DNA of 64,000 bases, taken from NCBI GenBank assembly GCA_036675275.1, contig JAKFFG010000005.1, positions 248,001 to 312,000 of the forward strand. Direction: 5' to 3'. Positions 9,030 to 17,521 of this stretch are shown here, piece after piece. This DNA comes from Pollutimonas sp036675275 (GTDB lineage Bacteria; Pseudomonadota; Gammaproteobacteria; Burkholderiales; Burkholderiaceae_B). The notes beneath the pieces were generated by a model. The model worked only from the letters and a program-made list of their open reading frames with translations. It was not told where the DNA came from and ran no database searches. A program made the position numbers and the translations under genes. Position 1 is the stretch's first letter, and each line of letters opens with the position of its first letter.

Positions 9030-9197
9030 ATGGCAAAAGGTATACGCGAGAAAATCAAACTCGAATCCACCGCCGGCACCGGTCACTTCTACACGACCAC
9101 CAAGAACAAACGCAACATGCCCGAGAAAATGCTGATCAAGAAATTTGATCCCGTTGCCCGCAAGCACGTTGACTACAAGGAAATGAAGCTCAAATAA
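9030..9197 (+). CDS. rpmG: 50S ribosomal protein L33
   Basis: A 55-codon gene read directly from the DNA. It starts MAKGIREKIKLES and ends YKEMKLK, with GHFYTTTKNKRNMPEKM in the middle, which is diagnostic for L33. The zinc-binding Cys pairs of the C+ form are absent, so this is the C- (zinc-independent) paralogue type. An AAGGAG ribosome site lies upstream. It is the second gene of the rpmB-rpmG operon and is followed by an intrinsic terminator. Confidence 0.97.
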   Translation: MAKGIREKIKLESTAGTGHFYTTTKNKRNMPEKMLIKKFDPVARKHVDYKEMKLK

Positions 9198-9287
9198 AGA
9201 TGCTTCGGGGTGCGCAGGCGTAGCGCCCGGAACCGGCCTGGCCCGGCCGCATTCTCTGGCAAGCGCTGATTCGACCCGCTCCTTGTA

Positions 9288-9314
9288 AAAACCCTGCCCA
9301 GGCAGGGTTTTTTT
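9288..9314 (+). terminator. Intrinsic terminator of rpmB-rpmG
   Basis: A ten-base-pair stem AAACCCTGCC / GGCAGGGTTT with a two-base apex is followed by a run of seven T. It ends the ribosomal protein operon about 90 bp after rpmG. Confidence 0.93.
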
Positions 9315-9359
9315 ATTTCCGTTTCGACTTTCGCAAATATGCCTTCACGCCAAGCATCC

Positions 9360-9381
9360 TATAATGTGCGGTTGCGCAACC
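9360..9381 (+). promoter_or_regulatory. Putative leuS -10 element followed by a 12-bp perfect palindrome
   Basis: TATAAT at 9360-9365 lies about 37 bp before the leuS start codon; no good -35 box is visible. The perfect palindrome GGTTGCGCAACC (9370-9381) sits where transcription would begin, so it could be an operator or a hairpin at the 5' end of the mRNA. Confidence 0.5.
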
Positions 9382-9401
9382 AAAAATAAATATCGGATCT
9401 C

Positions 9402-12059
9402 ATGCAGGAACGTTACAGCCCCAACGCCGTCGAGCAAGCTTCCCATCAAAACTGGCAGGAACGCGATGCGTATCGAGTCACTGAAAATGCCCTGGCGCCC
9501 GACGGCACGCCCAAGCCGAAGTTCTATGCGTGCTCGATGTTGCCCTACCCCAGCGGCAAATTGCATATGGGACACGTACGCAACTACACCATCAACGACA
9601 TGATGACGCGGCAGTTGCGCATGCGCGGCTATAACGTACTGATGCCCATGGGCTGGGACGCCTTCGGCATGCCCGCCGAGAACGCGGCCATCAAATCGCG
9701 CGTACCGCCTGCCAAATGGACCTACGACAACATCGCCTACATGAAGAAACAGATGCAGGCGATGGGTCTGGCCATCGACTGGTCGCGCGAAATGTGCGCC
9801 TGCGATCCGAAGTATTACAAATGGAACCAATGGCTATTCCTCAAGATGCTGGAAAAAGGCATTGCCTATCGCAAGACGCAAGTTGTGAATTGGGACCCTG
9901 TAGACCAGACTGTACTTGCGAACGAGCAAGTCATCGACGGTCGCGGATGGCGGTCCGGAGCGCCTGTTGAAAAGCGCGAGATTCCCGGCTATTACCTGCG
10001 CATCACCGACTATGCCGAAGAGCTGCTCGACAATGTAAAGAACGGCCTGCCCGGCTGGCCCGAGCGCGTGCGCCTGATGCAGGAAAACTGGATAGGAAAG
10101 AGCGAAGGGGTTCGCTTTGCCTTTACACACGACATCAAGGACGACACCGGTGCGCTGATACAAGACGGTCGCCTGTATGTCTTTACGACGCGCGCCGACA
10201 CCATCATGGGCGTTACCTTCTGCGCAGTCGCTCCCGAACACCCCCTGGCTACGCATGCCGCCCAGTCCAATCCGTCGCTGGCCGCTTTCATCGAATCCTG
10301 CAAGCAAGGCGGGACCACAGAAGCCGAGATGGCTACGCGTGAAAAAGAGGGCATGCCGGCCGGATTGGCCGTCGTCCACCCTGTTACCGGCGAGGCTATC
10401 CCCGTCTGGGTCGGCAATTACGTGCTCATGACCTACGGCGATGGCGCGGTCATGGGCGTGCCCGCGCACGACGAACGCGACTTCGCTTTCGCAAATAAGT
10501 ATTCCATTCCTATCAAGGATGTCATTGCGCTTGAAGGCAAGGAATTCTCCACCACGCAATGGCAGGACTGGTACGGCGACAAGCAGCAAGGCAAGACCAT
10601 CAATTCCGGCAAGTACAACGGGTTGACGCCTGCGGATGCGATCAACGCCGTGGCCGGCGATCTCGTCGAAAAAGGCCTGGGCGAAAAGAAAACCACCTGG
10701 CGCCTGCGCGACTGGGGTGTATCGCGGCAACGGTATTGGGGCACACCCATACCCATCATCCACTGTCCCGATTGCGGACCGGTGCCCGTGCCCGAGAAAG
10801 ACCTCCCCGTCGTCCTTCCCGACGACCTGATTCCGGACGGCAGCGGCAACCCGCTGGTCAAGCATGAAGCTTTCCTGGCTTGCCAGTGCCCCAAGTGCGG
10901 GTCGGCCGCGCGGCGCGAAACCGACACGATGGACACCTTTGTGGATTCGTCGTGGTATTTCATGCGCTACACATCGCCGGGCAATGACGAGGCCATGGTC
11001 GATGCCCGCAACGATTACTGGATGCCCATGGACCAGTACATCGGCGGAATCGAACATGCGGTCCTGCACTTACTGTATGCGCGTTTCTGGACCCGCGTCA
11101 TGCGGGACCTGGGCCTGGTCAAATTCGACGAGCCGTTCACACGCCTGTTGTGCCAAGGCATGGTGCTGAACCATATCTATTCGCGCAAGACCGAACAAGG
11201 CGCCGTCGAATACTTCTGGCCCGAAGAGGTCGAGAATATCTACGATGCGAAAGGAGCCATTACCGGCGCCCGGCGCATAGCCGACGGCACCCCGGTGCAG
11301 TACGGCGGCATTGGAACAATGTCCAAGTCCAAGAACAATGGCGTAGATCCGCAATCCCTGATCGACTCGATGGGAGCCGACACGGCCCGCCTTTTCGTCA
11401 TGTTCGCCAGCCCGCCGGAACAGACCCTGGAATGGTCGGACTCCGGCGTCGACGGCGCGCATCGCTATCTGCGGCGCGTATGGAGCTTCTGCCACAATCA
11501 ACGTGACGCCATAAAGGCCGGGCACGCCGGTACCGGCAACTGGTCCGGGGCCGTCGAGTCGACCAAGGCGCTGCGGCGCGAAATTCACGGATTGCTGAAA
11601 CAGGCCGACTACGACTACCAGCGCATTCAGTACAACACCGTCGTCTCGACATGCATGAAAATGTTGAACACGCTTGAGTCGGCGACGCTGGACGGCAGCG
11701 CCCTCGCCCATCGTGCCCTGGCCGAGACCACATCCATACTGCTGCGCGTGCTGTATCCGGTCGTCCCGCACATCACTTGGCAATTGTGGCAGGACCTGGG
11801 CTTTGATGAAGCCGGTGGAGATCTGCTCGACGCCACTTGGCCTACGGTGGACGAAGCCGCCCTGATTGCCGACGAAACAGAGTTCGTGCTGCAAATCAAT
11901 GGCAAGCTGCGCGGCTCGTTGAAAGTGGCGCATGCCGCCACCAAAGATCAGATAGAGCAACTGGCACTTGCACACGAGGCCACCGGGAAATACCTGGAAG
12001 GCCGCCCCCCCAAGCGGGTTATTGTCGTGCCCGGCAAACTCGTCAATATTGTCGGATAA
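9402..12059 (+). CDS. leuS: Leucyl-tRNA synthetase
   Basis: An 885-residue class I aminoacyl-tRNA synthetase that charges tRNA-Leu. The HIGH motif appears as HMGH at residues 55-58 after MLPYPSGKL, and the KMSKS loop as TMSKSKNNG near residue 640. The editing (CP1) insertion is present, with the threonine-rich motif FTTRADTIMG near 258-267. The C-terminal anticodon-binding region ends normally, so length and domain order fit bacterial LeuRS. It leads the conserved leuS-lptE-holA group; the lptE start follows nine bases after its stop. Confidence 0.98.
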   Translation: MQERYSPNAVEQASHQNWQERDAYRVTENALAPDGTPKPKFYACSMLPYPSGKLHMGHVRNYTINDMMTRQLRMRGYNVLMPMGWDAFGMPAENAAIKSRVPPAKWTYDNIAYMKKQMQAMGLAIDWSREMCACDPKYYKWNQWLFLKMLEKGIAYRKTQVVNWDPVDQTVLANEQVIDGRGWRSGAPVEKREIPGYYLRITDYAEELLDNVKNGLPGWPERVRLMQENWIGKSEGVRFAFTHDIKDDTGALIQDGRLYVFTTRADTIMGVTFCAVAPEHPLATHAAQSNPSLAAFIESCKQGGTTEAEMATREKEGMPAGLAVVHPVTGEAIPVWVGNYVLMTYGDGAVMGVPAHDERDFAFANKYSIPIKDVIALEGKEFSTTQWQDWYGDKQQGKTINSGKYNGLTPADAINAVAGDLVEKGLGEKKTTWRLRDWGVSRQRYWGTPIPIIHCPDCGPVPVPEKDLPVVLPDDLIPDGSGNPLVKHEAFLACQCPKCGSAARRETDTMDTFVDSSWYFMRYTSPGNDEAMVDARNDYWMPMDQYIGGIEHAVLHLLYARFWTRVMRDLGLVKFDEPFTRLLCQGMVLNHIYSRKTEQGAVEYFWPEEVENIYDAKGAITGARRIADGTPVQYGGIGTMSKSKNNGVDPQSLIDSMGADTARLFVMFASPPEQTLEWSDSGVDGAHRYLRRVWSFCHNQRDAIKAGHAGTGNWSGAVESTKALRREIHGLLKQADYDYQRIQYNTVVSTCMKMLNTLESATLDGSALAHRALAETTSILLRVLYPVVPHITWQLWQDLGFDEAGGDLLDATWPTVDEAALIADETEFVLQINGKLRGSLKVAHAATKDQIEQLALAHEATGKYLEGRPPKRVIVVPGKLVNIVG

Positions 12060-12067
12060 TATCAGGC

Positions 12068-12742
12068 ATGTATAGCGTTCAGCCCCTGCTTTCATTATTC
12101 AATTCAGCTACGCGGCGTCGCTTGTACGGATCCGCCTGCGTACTGCTGTGCTTGGTCCTGGCAGCTTGCGGCTTCAAGCTCAAGGGCGTTTCGCCCTTGC
12201 CCTTCAACACGATATACACCAACATCGCCGAAAACTCCGCTTTCGGCGCCAGTATAAGGCGGGCCATTATCGCCAGCTCGCCCAACACCCGCTTCGTAAA
12301 TGAACCGGCCGGTGCGCAAGCCAGGCTTATTGAACTTGCCAACCATCAGTCGCTGCGCGAGCTTTCGCTCGATGCCCAGGGACGCGTCGAAGAATACGAA
12401 CTGAATCTCGAATTCATATTCCAGCTTACCGACGCAAAGGGCCGTCTGGTTCTGCCCCCGACCACCTTGAGGTCCACTCGCGAACTGCCCTACGACGATA
12501 GCGTCGTACAAGCCAAGCAGGGTGAAATCAGCACCGTGTTTCGTCAAATGCAACAAACCATGGTTGACCGCGTAGTCCGGCGCCTCGCTTCCCCCGATGT
12601 GGCCGAAGCTTTTGCAAATCCGGAATTCCTGCCTGTCGATGAAACGCCCGCAAGCACTGAAGCCTTGCCTATGCCCTCGGTATCGCCCGGCCCCATACCC
12701 TGGGGATCGCCTGGTACCGATTCGGATACAGGCTTACGGTAG
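12068..12742 (+). CDS. lptE: LPS-assembly lipoprotein LptE
   Basis: A 224-residue outer-membrane lipoprotein that plugs LptD and helps insert lipopolysaccharide at the cell surface. The signal sequence ends in a lipobox LAAC with the lipidated Cys at residue 34, followed by GFKLKG, the typical start of mature LptE. The gene lies between leuS and holA, the conserved betaproteobacterial position. The ATG at 12068 is nine bases after the leuS stop. The C-terminal 35 residues are rich in Pro, Ser and Gly and probably disordered. Confidence 0.93.
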   Translation: MYSVQPLLSLFNSATRRRLYGSACVLLCLVLAACGFKLKGVSPLPFNTIYTNIAENSAFGASIRRAIIASSPNTRFVNEPAGAQARLIELANHQSLRELSLDAQGRVEEYELNLEFIFQLTDAKGRLVLPPTTLRSTRELPYDDSVVQAKQGEISTVFRQMQQTMVDRVVRRLASPDVAEAFANPEFLPVDETPASTEALPMPSVSPGPIPWGSPGTDSDTGLR

Positions 12743-12753
12743 GCCCGAACATC

Positions 12754-13815
12754 ATGGGGCGCCACCTGGATTCCGACAGCCTGCTGTCTCAACTGCAAAA
12801 AACGCCGCCTGCTCTTGACGGCCTCTACATCGTATCGGGCGACGAACAACTCCTGGTAATCGAAACCATAGACGGCTTGCGGGCCGCTGCGCTGCGCGCC
12901 GGCTACGGCGAGCGCGTCAGCCTGATGATGGATGCGCGCAGCGACTGGTCAGCGTTGATCGGCGCGACGCAGAACGTCTCTTTGTTCGGCGATCGCCGGC
13001 TGGTTGATGTGGCCTTGCCTACCGGCAAGCCGGGGCGTCTGGGCGGCGAGGCATTGGTGAAGCTTTGCGCCCTGATAGAAAGCGGCGCCTTGGTGGACAC
13101 GCTGGTGTTGGTCAGCCTGCCGCGCCTCGATAAGACGACGCGTAGCGCAAAGTGGGCAATGGGGCTGGCGCAAGCCGGCACCTGGGTCGATATCGCGAAT
13201 GTGGGCCGCAACGAGCTGCCGCGCTGGATCGGGCAGCGCCTGGCACGCCAGCAACAACAACTGGACACCGCCACCCTTGAATGGATGGCCGATAAAGTGG
13301 AAGGCAATCTTCTTGCGGCATTCCAGGAGGTACAGAAGCTCGGCCTGTTGTATCCTGCAGGCAAGATAGCCGCGGGCGATGTGGAGCGCGCCGTTTTGAA
13401 CGTAGCCCGCTACGATGTCTTCGGATTGCGCGATTCCATGCTGGCCGGCAATGCCGCCAAGGCAATGACGATGCTCGCCGGCTTGCGCGCCGAGGGCGAG
13501 GCGCTGCCGCTGGTACTTTGGGCGGTAGGCGAAGAAGTCCGCGTATTGGCGCGGCTTTCGGCAGCGCAGGCAGCCGGACAGGACATGCACGCCGAGATGC
13601 GCCGACAACGAATTTTCGGGCCTCGCGAACAGTTGCTGCGCAAGACCCTGAGCCGGGTGCCGCCGCATGCCTGGCCTGCCGCTGTTCAACATGCGCACGA
13701 CATCGACCGTTTGATCAAGGGGCTGAAGGTGCCGGGCCGTCTTGATGATCCATGGGAAGAACTGGGACGCCTGGCTTTACGCATTGCGATTACAAAGACC
13801 GCCCCCGCCCGATAA
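12754..13815 (+). CDS. holA: DNA polymerase III subunit delta
   Basis: A 353-residue clamp-loader subunit that opens the beta sliding clamp. The N-terminal AAA+-like domain contains LDGLYIVSGDEQLL near residues 20-35, as in HolA, and the C-terminal collar region includes ARLSAAQ and DDPWEELGRLALRI. It follows lptE by eleven bases and precedes proA, so leuS-lptE-holA-proA is likely one transcription unit. Length agrees with HolA proteins. Confidence 0.95.
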   Translation: MGRHLDSDSLLSQLQKTPPALDGLYIVSGDEQLLVIETIDGLRAAALRAGYGERVSLMMDARSDWSALIGATQNVSLFGDRRLVDVALPTGKPGRLGGEALVKLCALIESGALVDTLVLVSLPRLDKTTRSAKWAMGLAQAGTWVDIANVGRNELPRWIGQRLARQQQQLDTATLEWMADKVEGNLLAAFQEVQKLGLLYPAGKIAAGDVERAVLNVARYDVFGLRDSMLAGNAAKAMTMLAGLRAEGEALPLVLWAVGEEVRVLARLSAAQAAGQDMHAEMRRQRIFGPREQLLRKTLSRVPPHAWPAAVQHAHDIDRLIKGLKVPGRLDDPWEELGRLALRIAITKTAPAR

Positions 13816-13871
13816 TTTGGCGCCCTTCGCGCCGCACCGCAGCCCCGACAAAATCGAACTGTATACCTGCC

Positions 13872-15170
13872 ATGACTCAAAATACGCTTTCCAGCAACGC
13901 CTCCGATACCGGGAATTCCAGTGCTTTCGACATGACTGTCCTGGGAAAGCAGGCGCGACTTGCCGCGCGCGTGATGCGCACCGCCACAGGCCAGGCGAAG
14001 GCAGATGCATTATCGGCAATGGCCAGACGCCTGATGATGCAGAAAGAAGACTTGATCGCCGCAAATGCGAAAGACATGGCCCGGGCGCGCGAGAACGGCC
14101 TTGAGCCTGCAATGCTCGACCGCCTCGCGTTGTCGGAAAAGACCATAGAAAACATGGCCATCGGCCTGCGCCAGATCGCCGACATGCCCGACCCGATAGG
14201 CGGACTAAGCGCTACCACGACCCGCCCGAATGGAATGCGCATTGCACAGATGCGGGTACCGCTGGGCGTTATCGGCATCATCTACGAGTCGCGGCCCAAC
14301 GTAACCATAGATGCGGCAGCGCTTTGCCTGAAGTCGGGCAACGCCACCATACTGCGCGGAGGCAGCGAAGCGTTTCACTCCAACGTCGCCCTGGGTTCCA
14401 TCATCCAGCAAGGCCTGGCCGACGCAGGCCTGCCGGCCCATGCGGTGCAGGTCGTGGGCACGACCGACCGCGCCGCCGTCGGCCAGATGATTACGCTTAC
14501 CGACTACATCGACGTCATCGTGCCACGCGGCGGCAAGGGCCTGATAACACGCCTCGCGGCTGAAGCCAAGGTCCCCCTCATCAAGCACCTGGAGGGCAAC
14601 TGCCACGTCTACCTCGACGCCGCGGCCGACCTGCAGAAGGCGCATGACATTGCAGTCAATGCCAAGACCTACCGCTACGGCATCTGCGGCGCCATGGAGA
14701 CCCTGCTGGTTCACATCGACATCGCGCCCCTGATATTGCCGCAGCTGGGAAAAACCTTCGCTGAAAAGGGAGTCGAGTTGCGCGGCTGCGACCGGACGCG
14801 TCAGATACTGCCGCAGGCCCTCGTTGCAACCGAAGAAGACTGGAGTACCGAATACTTGGCCCCCATACTGGCCATACGCGTCGTCGACAGCCTGGACCAG
14901 GCCATGGATCATATTGCCCGTTACAGTTCTGAACACACCGAATCCATCGTCACCGAGAGCCTGCATGCCGCGACACGGTTCCAGCGCGAGGTGGACTCCA
15001 GTTCCGTATACGTGAATTTGCCCACCTGCTTTGCCGATGGCTTTGAATATGGCCTGGGCGCCGAAATTGGCATTTCCACCAACCGTTTGCATGCGCGCGG
15101 CCCCGTCGGTCTGGAGGGTCTCACCACCATGAAGTGGGTGCTCGCCGGCGAAGGCCAATTGCGTGGATGA
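13872..15170 (+). CDS. proA: Gamma-glutamyl phosphate reductase
   Basis: A 432-residue NADPH-dependent enzyme of proline synthesis, converting gamma-glutamyl phosphate to glutamate semialdehyde. The aldehyde-dehydrogenase-like fold is shown by GVIGIIYESRPNVT near residues 130-145 and by the catalytic Cys (about residue 272) in RYGICGAMETLLV. The start at 13872 (MTQNTLSS) is chosen over an upstream in-frame start at 13752, which lies inside holA. The N-terminal 20 residues are Ser/Asn-rich and not conserved in the family. Proline made by this pathway complements the osmoprotectant importer at the left of the window. Confidence 0.97.
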   Translation: MTQNTLSSNASDTGNSSAFDMTVLGKQARLAARVMRTATGQAKADALSAMARRLMMQKEDLIAANAKDMARARENGLEPAMLDRLALSEKTIENMAIGLRQIADMPDPIGGLSATTTRPNGMRIAQMRVPLGVIGIIYESRPNVTIDAAALCLKSGNATILRGGSEAFHSNVALGSIIQQGLADAGLPAHAVQVVGTTDRAAVGQMITLTDYIDVIVPRGGKGLITRLAAEAKVPLIKHLEGNCHVYLDAAADLQKAHDIAVNAKTYRYGICGAMETLLVHIDIAPLILPQLGKTFAEKGVELRGCDRTRQILPQALVATEEDWSTEYLAPILAIRVVDSLDQAMDHIARYSSEHTESIVTESLHAATRFQREVDSSSVYVNLPTCFADGFEYGLGAEIGISTNRLHARGPVGLEGLTTMKWVLAGEGQLRG

Positions 15171-15180
15171 CGCCGCTGCC

Positions 15181-15597
15181 ATGCTCTGGATAAAAACTTT
15201 CCATATTCTGTTTGTTACGTCCTGGTTTGCGGGCCTTTTCTATCTGCCGCGCATCTTCGTAAACCTGGCGCAAGCCCGCAACGACGCCGTGGCTGCATGC
15301 CTGCTGGGCATGGCGCGGCGTTTGTACCGTTTCATGGCACCGCTGGCGATCCTTGCCATCGTGCTCGGCCTATGGCTTTTCCTGGGCTACGGCATCGGCA
15401 GCGGGCAGGGATGGATGCATGCGAAGCTCACAGCCGTTGCCCTGTTGGTGGGCTATCACCTGGTGTGCGGGCACATGCTAAGAAAATTCGAGTCGGACAC
15501 CAACACACACAGCCACCGGTTCTACCGATGGTTCAACGAAATACCGGTTATTTTGCTGCTGATCGTTATTGCCCTGGTAGTAGCAAAACCCTTTTAA
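15181..15597 (+). CDS. hemJ: HemJ-like protoporphyrinogen IX oxidase / CopD family membrane protein
   Basis: A 138-residue membrane protein with four hydrophobic helices. It begins MLWIKTFHILFVTSWFAGLF; the His in helix one and the Lys in the MHAKLTAV segment match residues reported as essential in HemJ. HemJ oxidises protoporphyrinogen IX to protoporphyrin IX late in haem synthesis; databases often label such proteins CopD or UPF0093. An upstream in-frame GTG at 15163 would overlap the end of proA by eight bases, but the family N-terminus fits the ATG at 15181. The function is inferred from the family. Confidence 0.8.
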   Translation: MLWIKTFHILFVTSWFAGLFYLPRIFVNLAQARNDAVAACLLGMARRLYRFMAPLAILAIVLGLWLFLGYGIGSGQGWMHAKLTAVALLVGYHLVCGHMLRKFESDTNTHSHRFYRWFNEIPVILLLIVIALVVAKPF

Positions 15598-15608
15598 GCC
15601 TCCGAACC

Positions 15609-17090
15609 ATGACTGACGCCAAAACCGGCAAGACTCTTACCCTCAAGAAAAAGATAAGCGCCGCAAGCAGCAGCGCCGAGGGCGAACGACGCAAGCGCGC
15701 CGGCGGACGCGCGCGCCAGGTCGCACAACTGGAGCGACAGCGCGAACAGCAACGCAGCGTTCAGGCGTCCATGTCCGTGCCTTCCCCTGTACCCGAAAAA
15801 TCGTCACCGCCACGCAAACCATCGGGCGCGCGTAACCGTTATCCGGGCGAGCCCATCCCCGAGCAGCCACGTGCGCCGTACGAACGGCCCGAGGGAACCA
15901 AGCCAAGATCTTCCGGACACCGTGCGGCGCCGACACCGCGCGCCGAGATTTTCCCTGTGTTCACGCCTTGCCCGCAAGGGCTCGAAGAGGCGCTCGTTGC
16001 CGAAATGCAGGCCCTGGGTTTTGAAGATACGGTACCGGCACGCGCCGGCTGCCGATTCCACACAGACTGGACGGGTATTCTGCGCGCCAACCTGTACTCG
16101 CGCCTGGCTACGCGGGTGCTGGTCGAAGTCGCCTACGGACCTGTCCAGCACGAAGACGATATTCTGGATCTCGCGCTTGATACGCCCTGGGAGCGCTGGT
16201 TCGGGGCCGAACAAACCCTGCGCGTGGATACCTCGGCAATCCGCAGCCCCATGCAAAGCCTGCAATACTGCAATTTGCGGGTCAAAGACGGTATCTGCGA
16301 TCGCCTGCGCGACCGCGAGGGCGAACGTCCCGACATCGACACCGTGCGGCCGGACGCACGCGTCCATCTGTTTCTGGATGAAGACAGCGCAACCCTGTAT
16401 CTGGACACTTCCGGCGAATCGCTGTTCAAGCGCGGATGGCGCATGGAAAAAGGCGAAGCGCCGCTGCGCGAAAACCTGGCCGCCGGCATATTGGCCTTGT
16501 CCGGCTGGGATCCTTCCCAGGCCTTGATGGATCCCTTCTGCGGCAGCGGCACGATACTGATCGAAGGAGCATGGATAGCGCTGGGCGTCCCCCCGGGCAT
16601 ATGGCGTCCTTTCGGATTCGAAAGGCTACGCAATCACGACGCCCGCCACTGGCGCGACCTCAAGGAAGAGGCCCGCTCGCATATCGCCCCGCGCCTGGAG
16701 AGCCCTATCGTTGGGTACGATCTGGATTCCAACGCCGTCGAGGCGGCAAAATCCAATCTTGATCGGGCCTGGCTCGCGCCGGATGCCATACGCTTTGAAA
16801 TCGGCGATGCGCGCTCAGTACCGCCGCCGGCCGATGCAGGCTGGCTGGTGACCAACCCGCCTTATGGCGAACGGCTGCCCAGTGAACATGACAGCGGCTT
16901 GTGGCGTGACTGGGCGCAAAATCTCAAGCAGAACTACAGCGACTGGAATGTGAACATCATCTCCAGCGACATGGATCTGCCGCGAGAATTGCGTTTAAAG
17001 CCGCTACGCCGCTACCCGCTGTATAACGGCGCGCTCGATTGCCGGCTATTCAGCTTCGAGATGGTGGCCGCTGGCTATCGCAATAAATAG
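15609..17090 (+). CDS. THUMP-domain 23S rRNA (guanine-N2) methyltransferase, RlmL-like
   Basis: A 493-residue SAM-dependent RNA methyltransferase. Residues 1-115 form a Lys/Arg/Pro/Ser-rich, probably disordered extension. A THUMP and ferredoxin-like RNA-binding part follows (about 115-270), then the Rossmann methyltransferase with MDPFCGSGTILIEGAW and the catalytic LVTNPPYGERL motif. The layout matches the N-terminal half of RlmL (m2G2445), without the RlmK half found in the enterobacterial fusion. The start at 15609 (MTDAKTGK) lies 11 bases after the HemJ-like gene; upstream in-frame codons fall inside that gene. The exact target base is inferred. Confidence 0.88.
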   Translation: MTDAKTGKTLTLKKKISAASSSAEGERRKRAGGRARQVAQLERQREQQRSVQASMSVPSPVPEKSSPPRKPSGARNRYPGEPIPEQPRAPYERPEGTKPRSSGHRAAPTPRAEIFPVFTPCPQGLEEALVAEMQALGFEDTVPARAGCRFHTDWTGILRANLYSRLATRVLVEVAYGPVQHEDDILDLALDTPWERWFGAEQTLRVDTSAIRSPMQSLQYCNLRVKDGICDRLRDREGERPDIDTVRPDARVHLFLDEDSATLYLDTSGESLFKRGWRMEKGEAPLRENLAAGILALSGWDPSQALMDPFCGSGTILIEGAWIALGVPPGIWRPFGFERLRNHDARHWRDLKEEARSHIAPRLESPIVGYDLDSNAVEAAKSNLDRAWLAPDAIRFEIGDARSVPPPADAGWLVTNPPYGERLPSEHDSGLWRDWAQNLKQNYSDWNVNIISSDMDLPRELRLKPLRRYPLYNGALDCRLFSFEMVAAGYRNK

Positions 17091-17121
17091 CCGGATTCGC
17101 TGCTGCAGCGCAACACGGCGG

Positions 17122-17176
17122 TTGCTTTGAACAAGGGTTAACCCTATAATAGGGTTAACCCTGAACGAAACGTTCA
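17122..17176 (+). promoter_or_regulatory. Strong sigma-70 promoter embedded in repeated palindromes
   Basis: TTGCTT (17122-17127), a 17-bp spacer and TATAAT (17145-17150) make a near-consensus promoter. The perfect palindrome GGGTTAACCC occurs twice, filling the end of the spacer (17135-17144) and just after the -10 (17152-17161), with repeat starts 17 bp apart. A third inverted repeat TGAACG-AAA-CGTTCA follows (17162-17176). A repressor bound to the two GGGTTAACCC sites would block polymerase; no known operator was recognised. Confidence 0.85.
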
Positions 17177-17198
17177 ATTTACAAGCAACGAGGCCAGC

Positions 17199-17384
17199 AT
17201 GATCAATCCAGGAAAAGATGTACGTTTAACCGACGAACTCGAGCGTCAACTCATGATGCAAGCGATCGAAGAACAATTCCGCTTCAAGCCATTGATTGCA
17301 TTGAAAGGTCTGATCGCCAAGGTTGCCACACTTTGGGCCGCCGACAAAACAGTCGTTCAGCGCTCCGCCAGTACAGCAAACTGA
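17199..17384 (+). CDS. Small hypothetical protein (61 aa) behind a palindrome-rich promoter
   Basis: I do not recognise this protein. It starts MINPGKDVRLTDELERQL and is amphipathic, with a charged N-terminal half and a hydrophobic centre (PLIALKGLIAKVATLWAA, about 31-48) that could be one membrane-associated helix. A GAGG ribosome site lies five bases before the ATG, a strong promoter about 50 bp upstream and an intrinsic terminator 50 bp downstream, so it forms its own transcript of about 300 nt. The codons look normal for the window. The locus could alternatively act mainly as a small RNA. Confidence 0.65.
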   Translation: MINPGKDVRLTDELERQLMMQAIEEQFRFKPLIALKGLIAKVATLWAADKTVVQRSASTAN

Positions 17385-17434
17385 ACCGCTGCCTTGCGCG
17401 CTAAGCAAGGCCATGCGTGGACAGCCACGCAAGC

Positions 17435-17457
17435 AAAGCCGCAGCAGCGGCTTTTTT
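17435..17457 (+). terminator. Intrinsic terminator after the 61-aa gene
   Basis: The stem AAAGCCGC / GCGGCTTT with loop AGCA is followed by further T residues. It closes the short transcript started at the palindromic promoter. Confidence 0.88.
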
Positions 17458-17521
17458 CACGCCATACGTCAGTATAAGTGCGGGATAATAGCGCTCATTC
17501 ACAGCCTTATATGTTCTCGCA

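Noticed and set aside
9834..11069. Open frame of 411 codons on the minus strand inside leuS
   Set aside because: It lies wholly opposite a perfectly conserved synthetase gene, has no recognisable family and arises from codon bias of the real gene.
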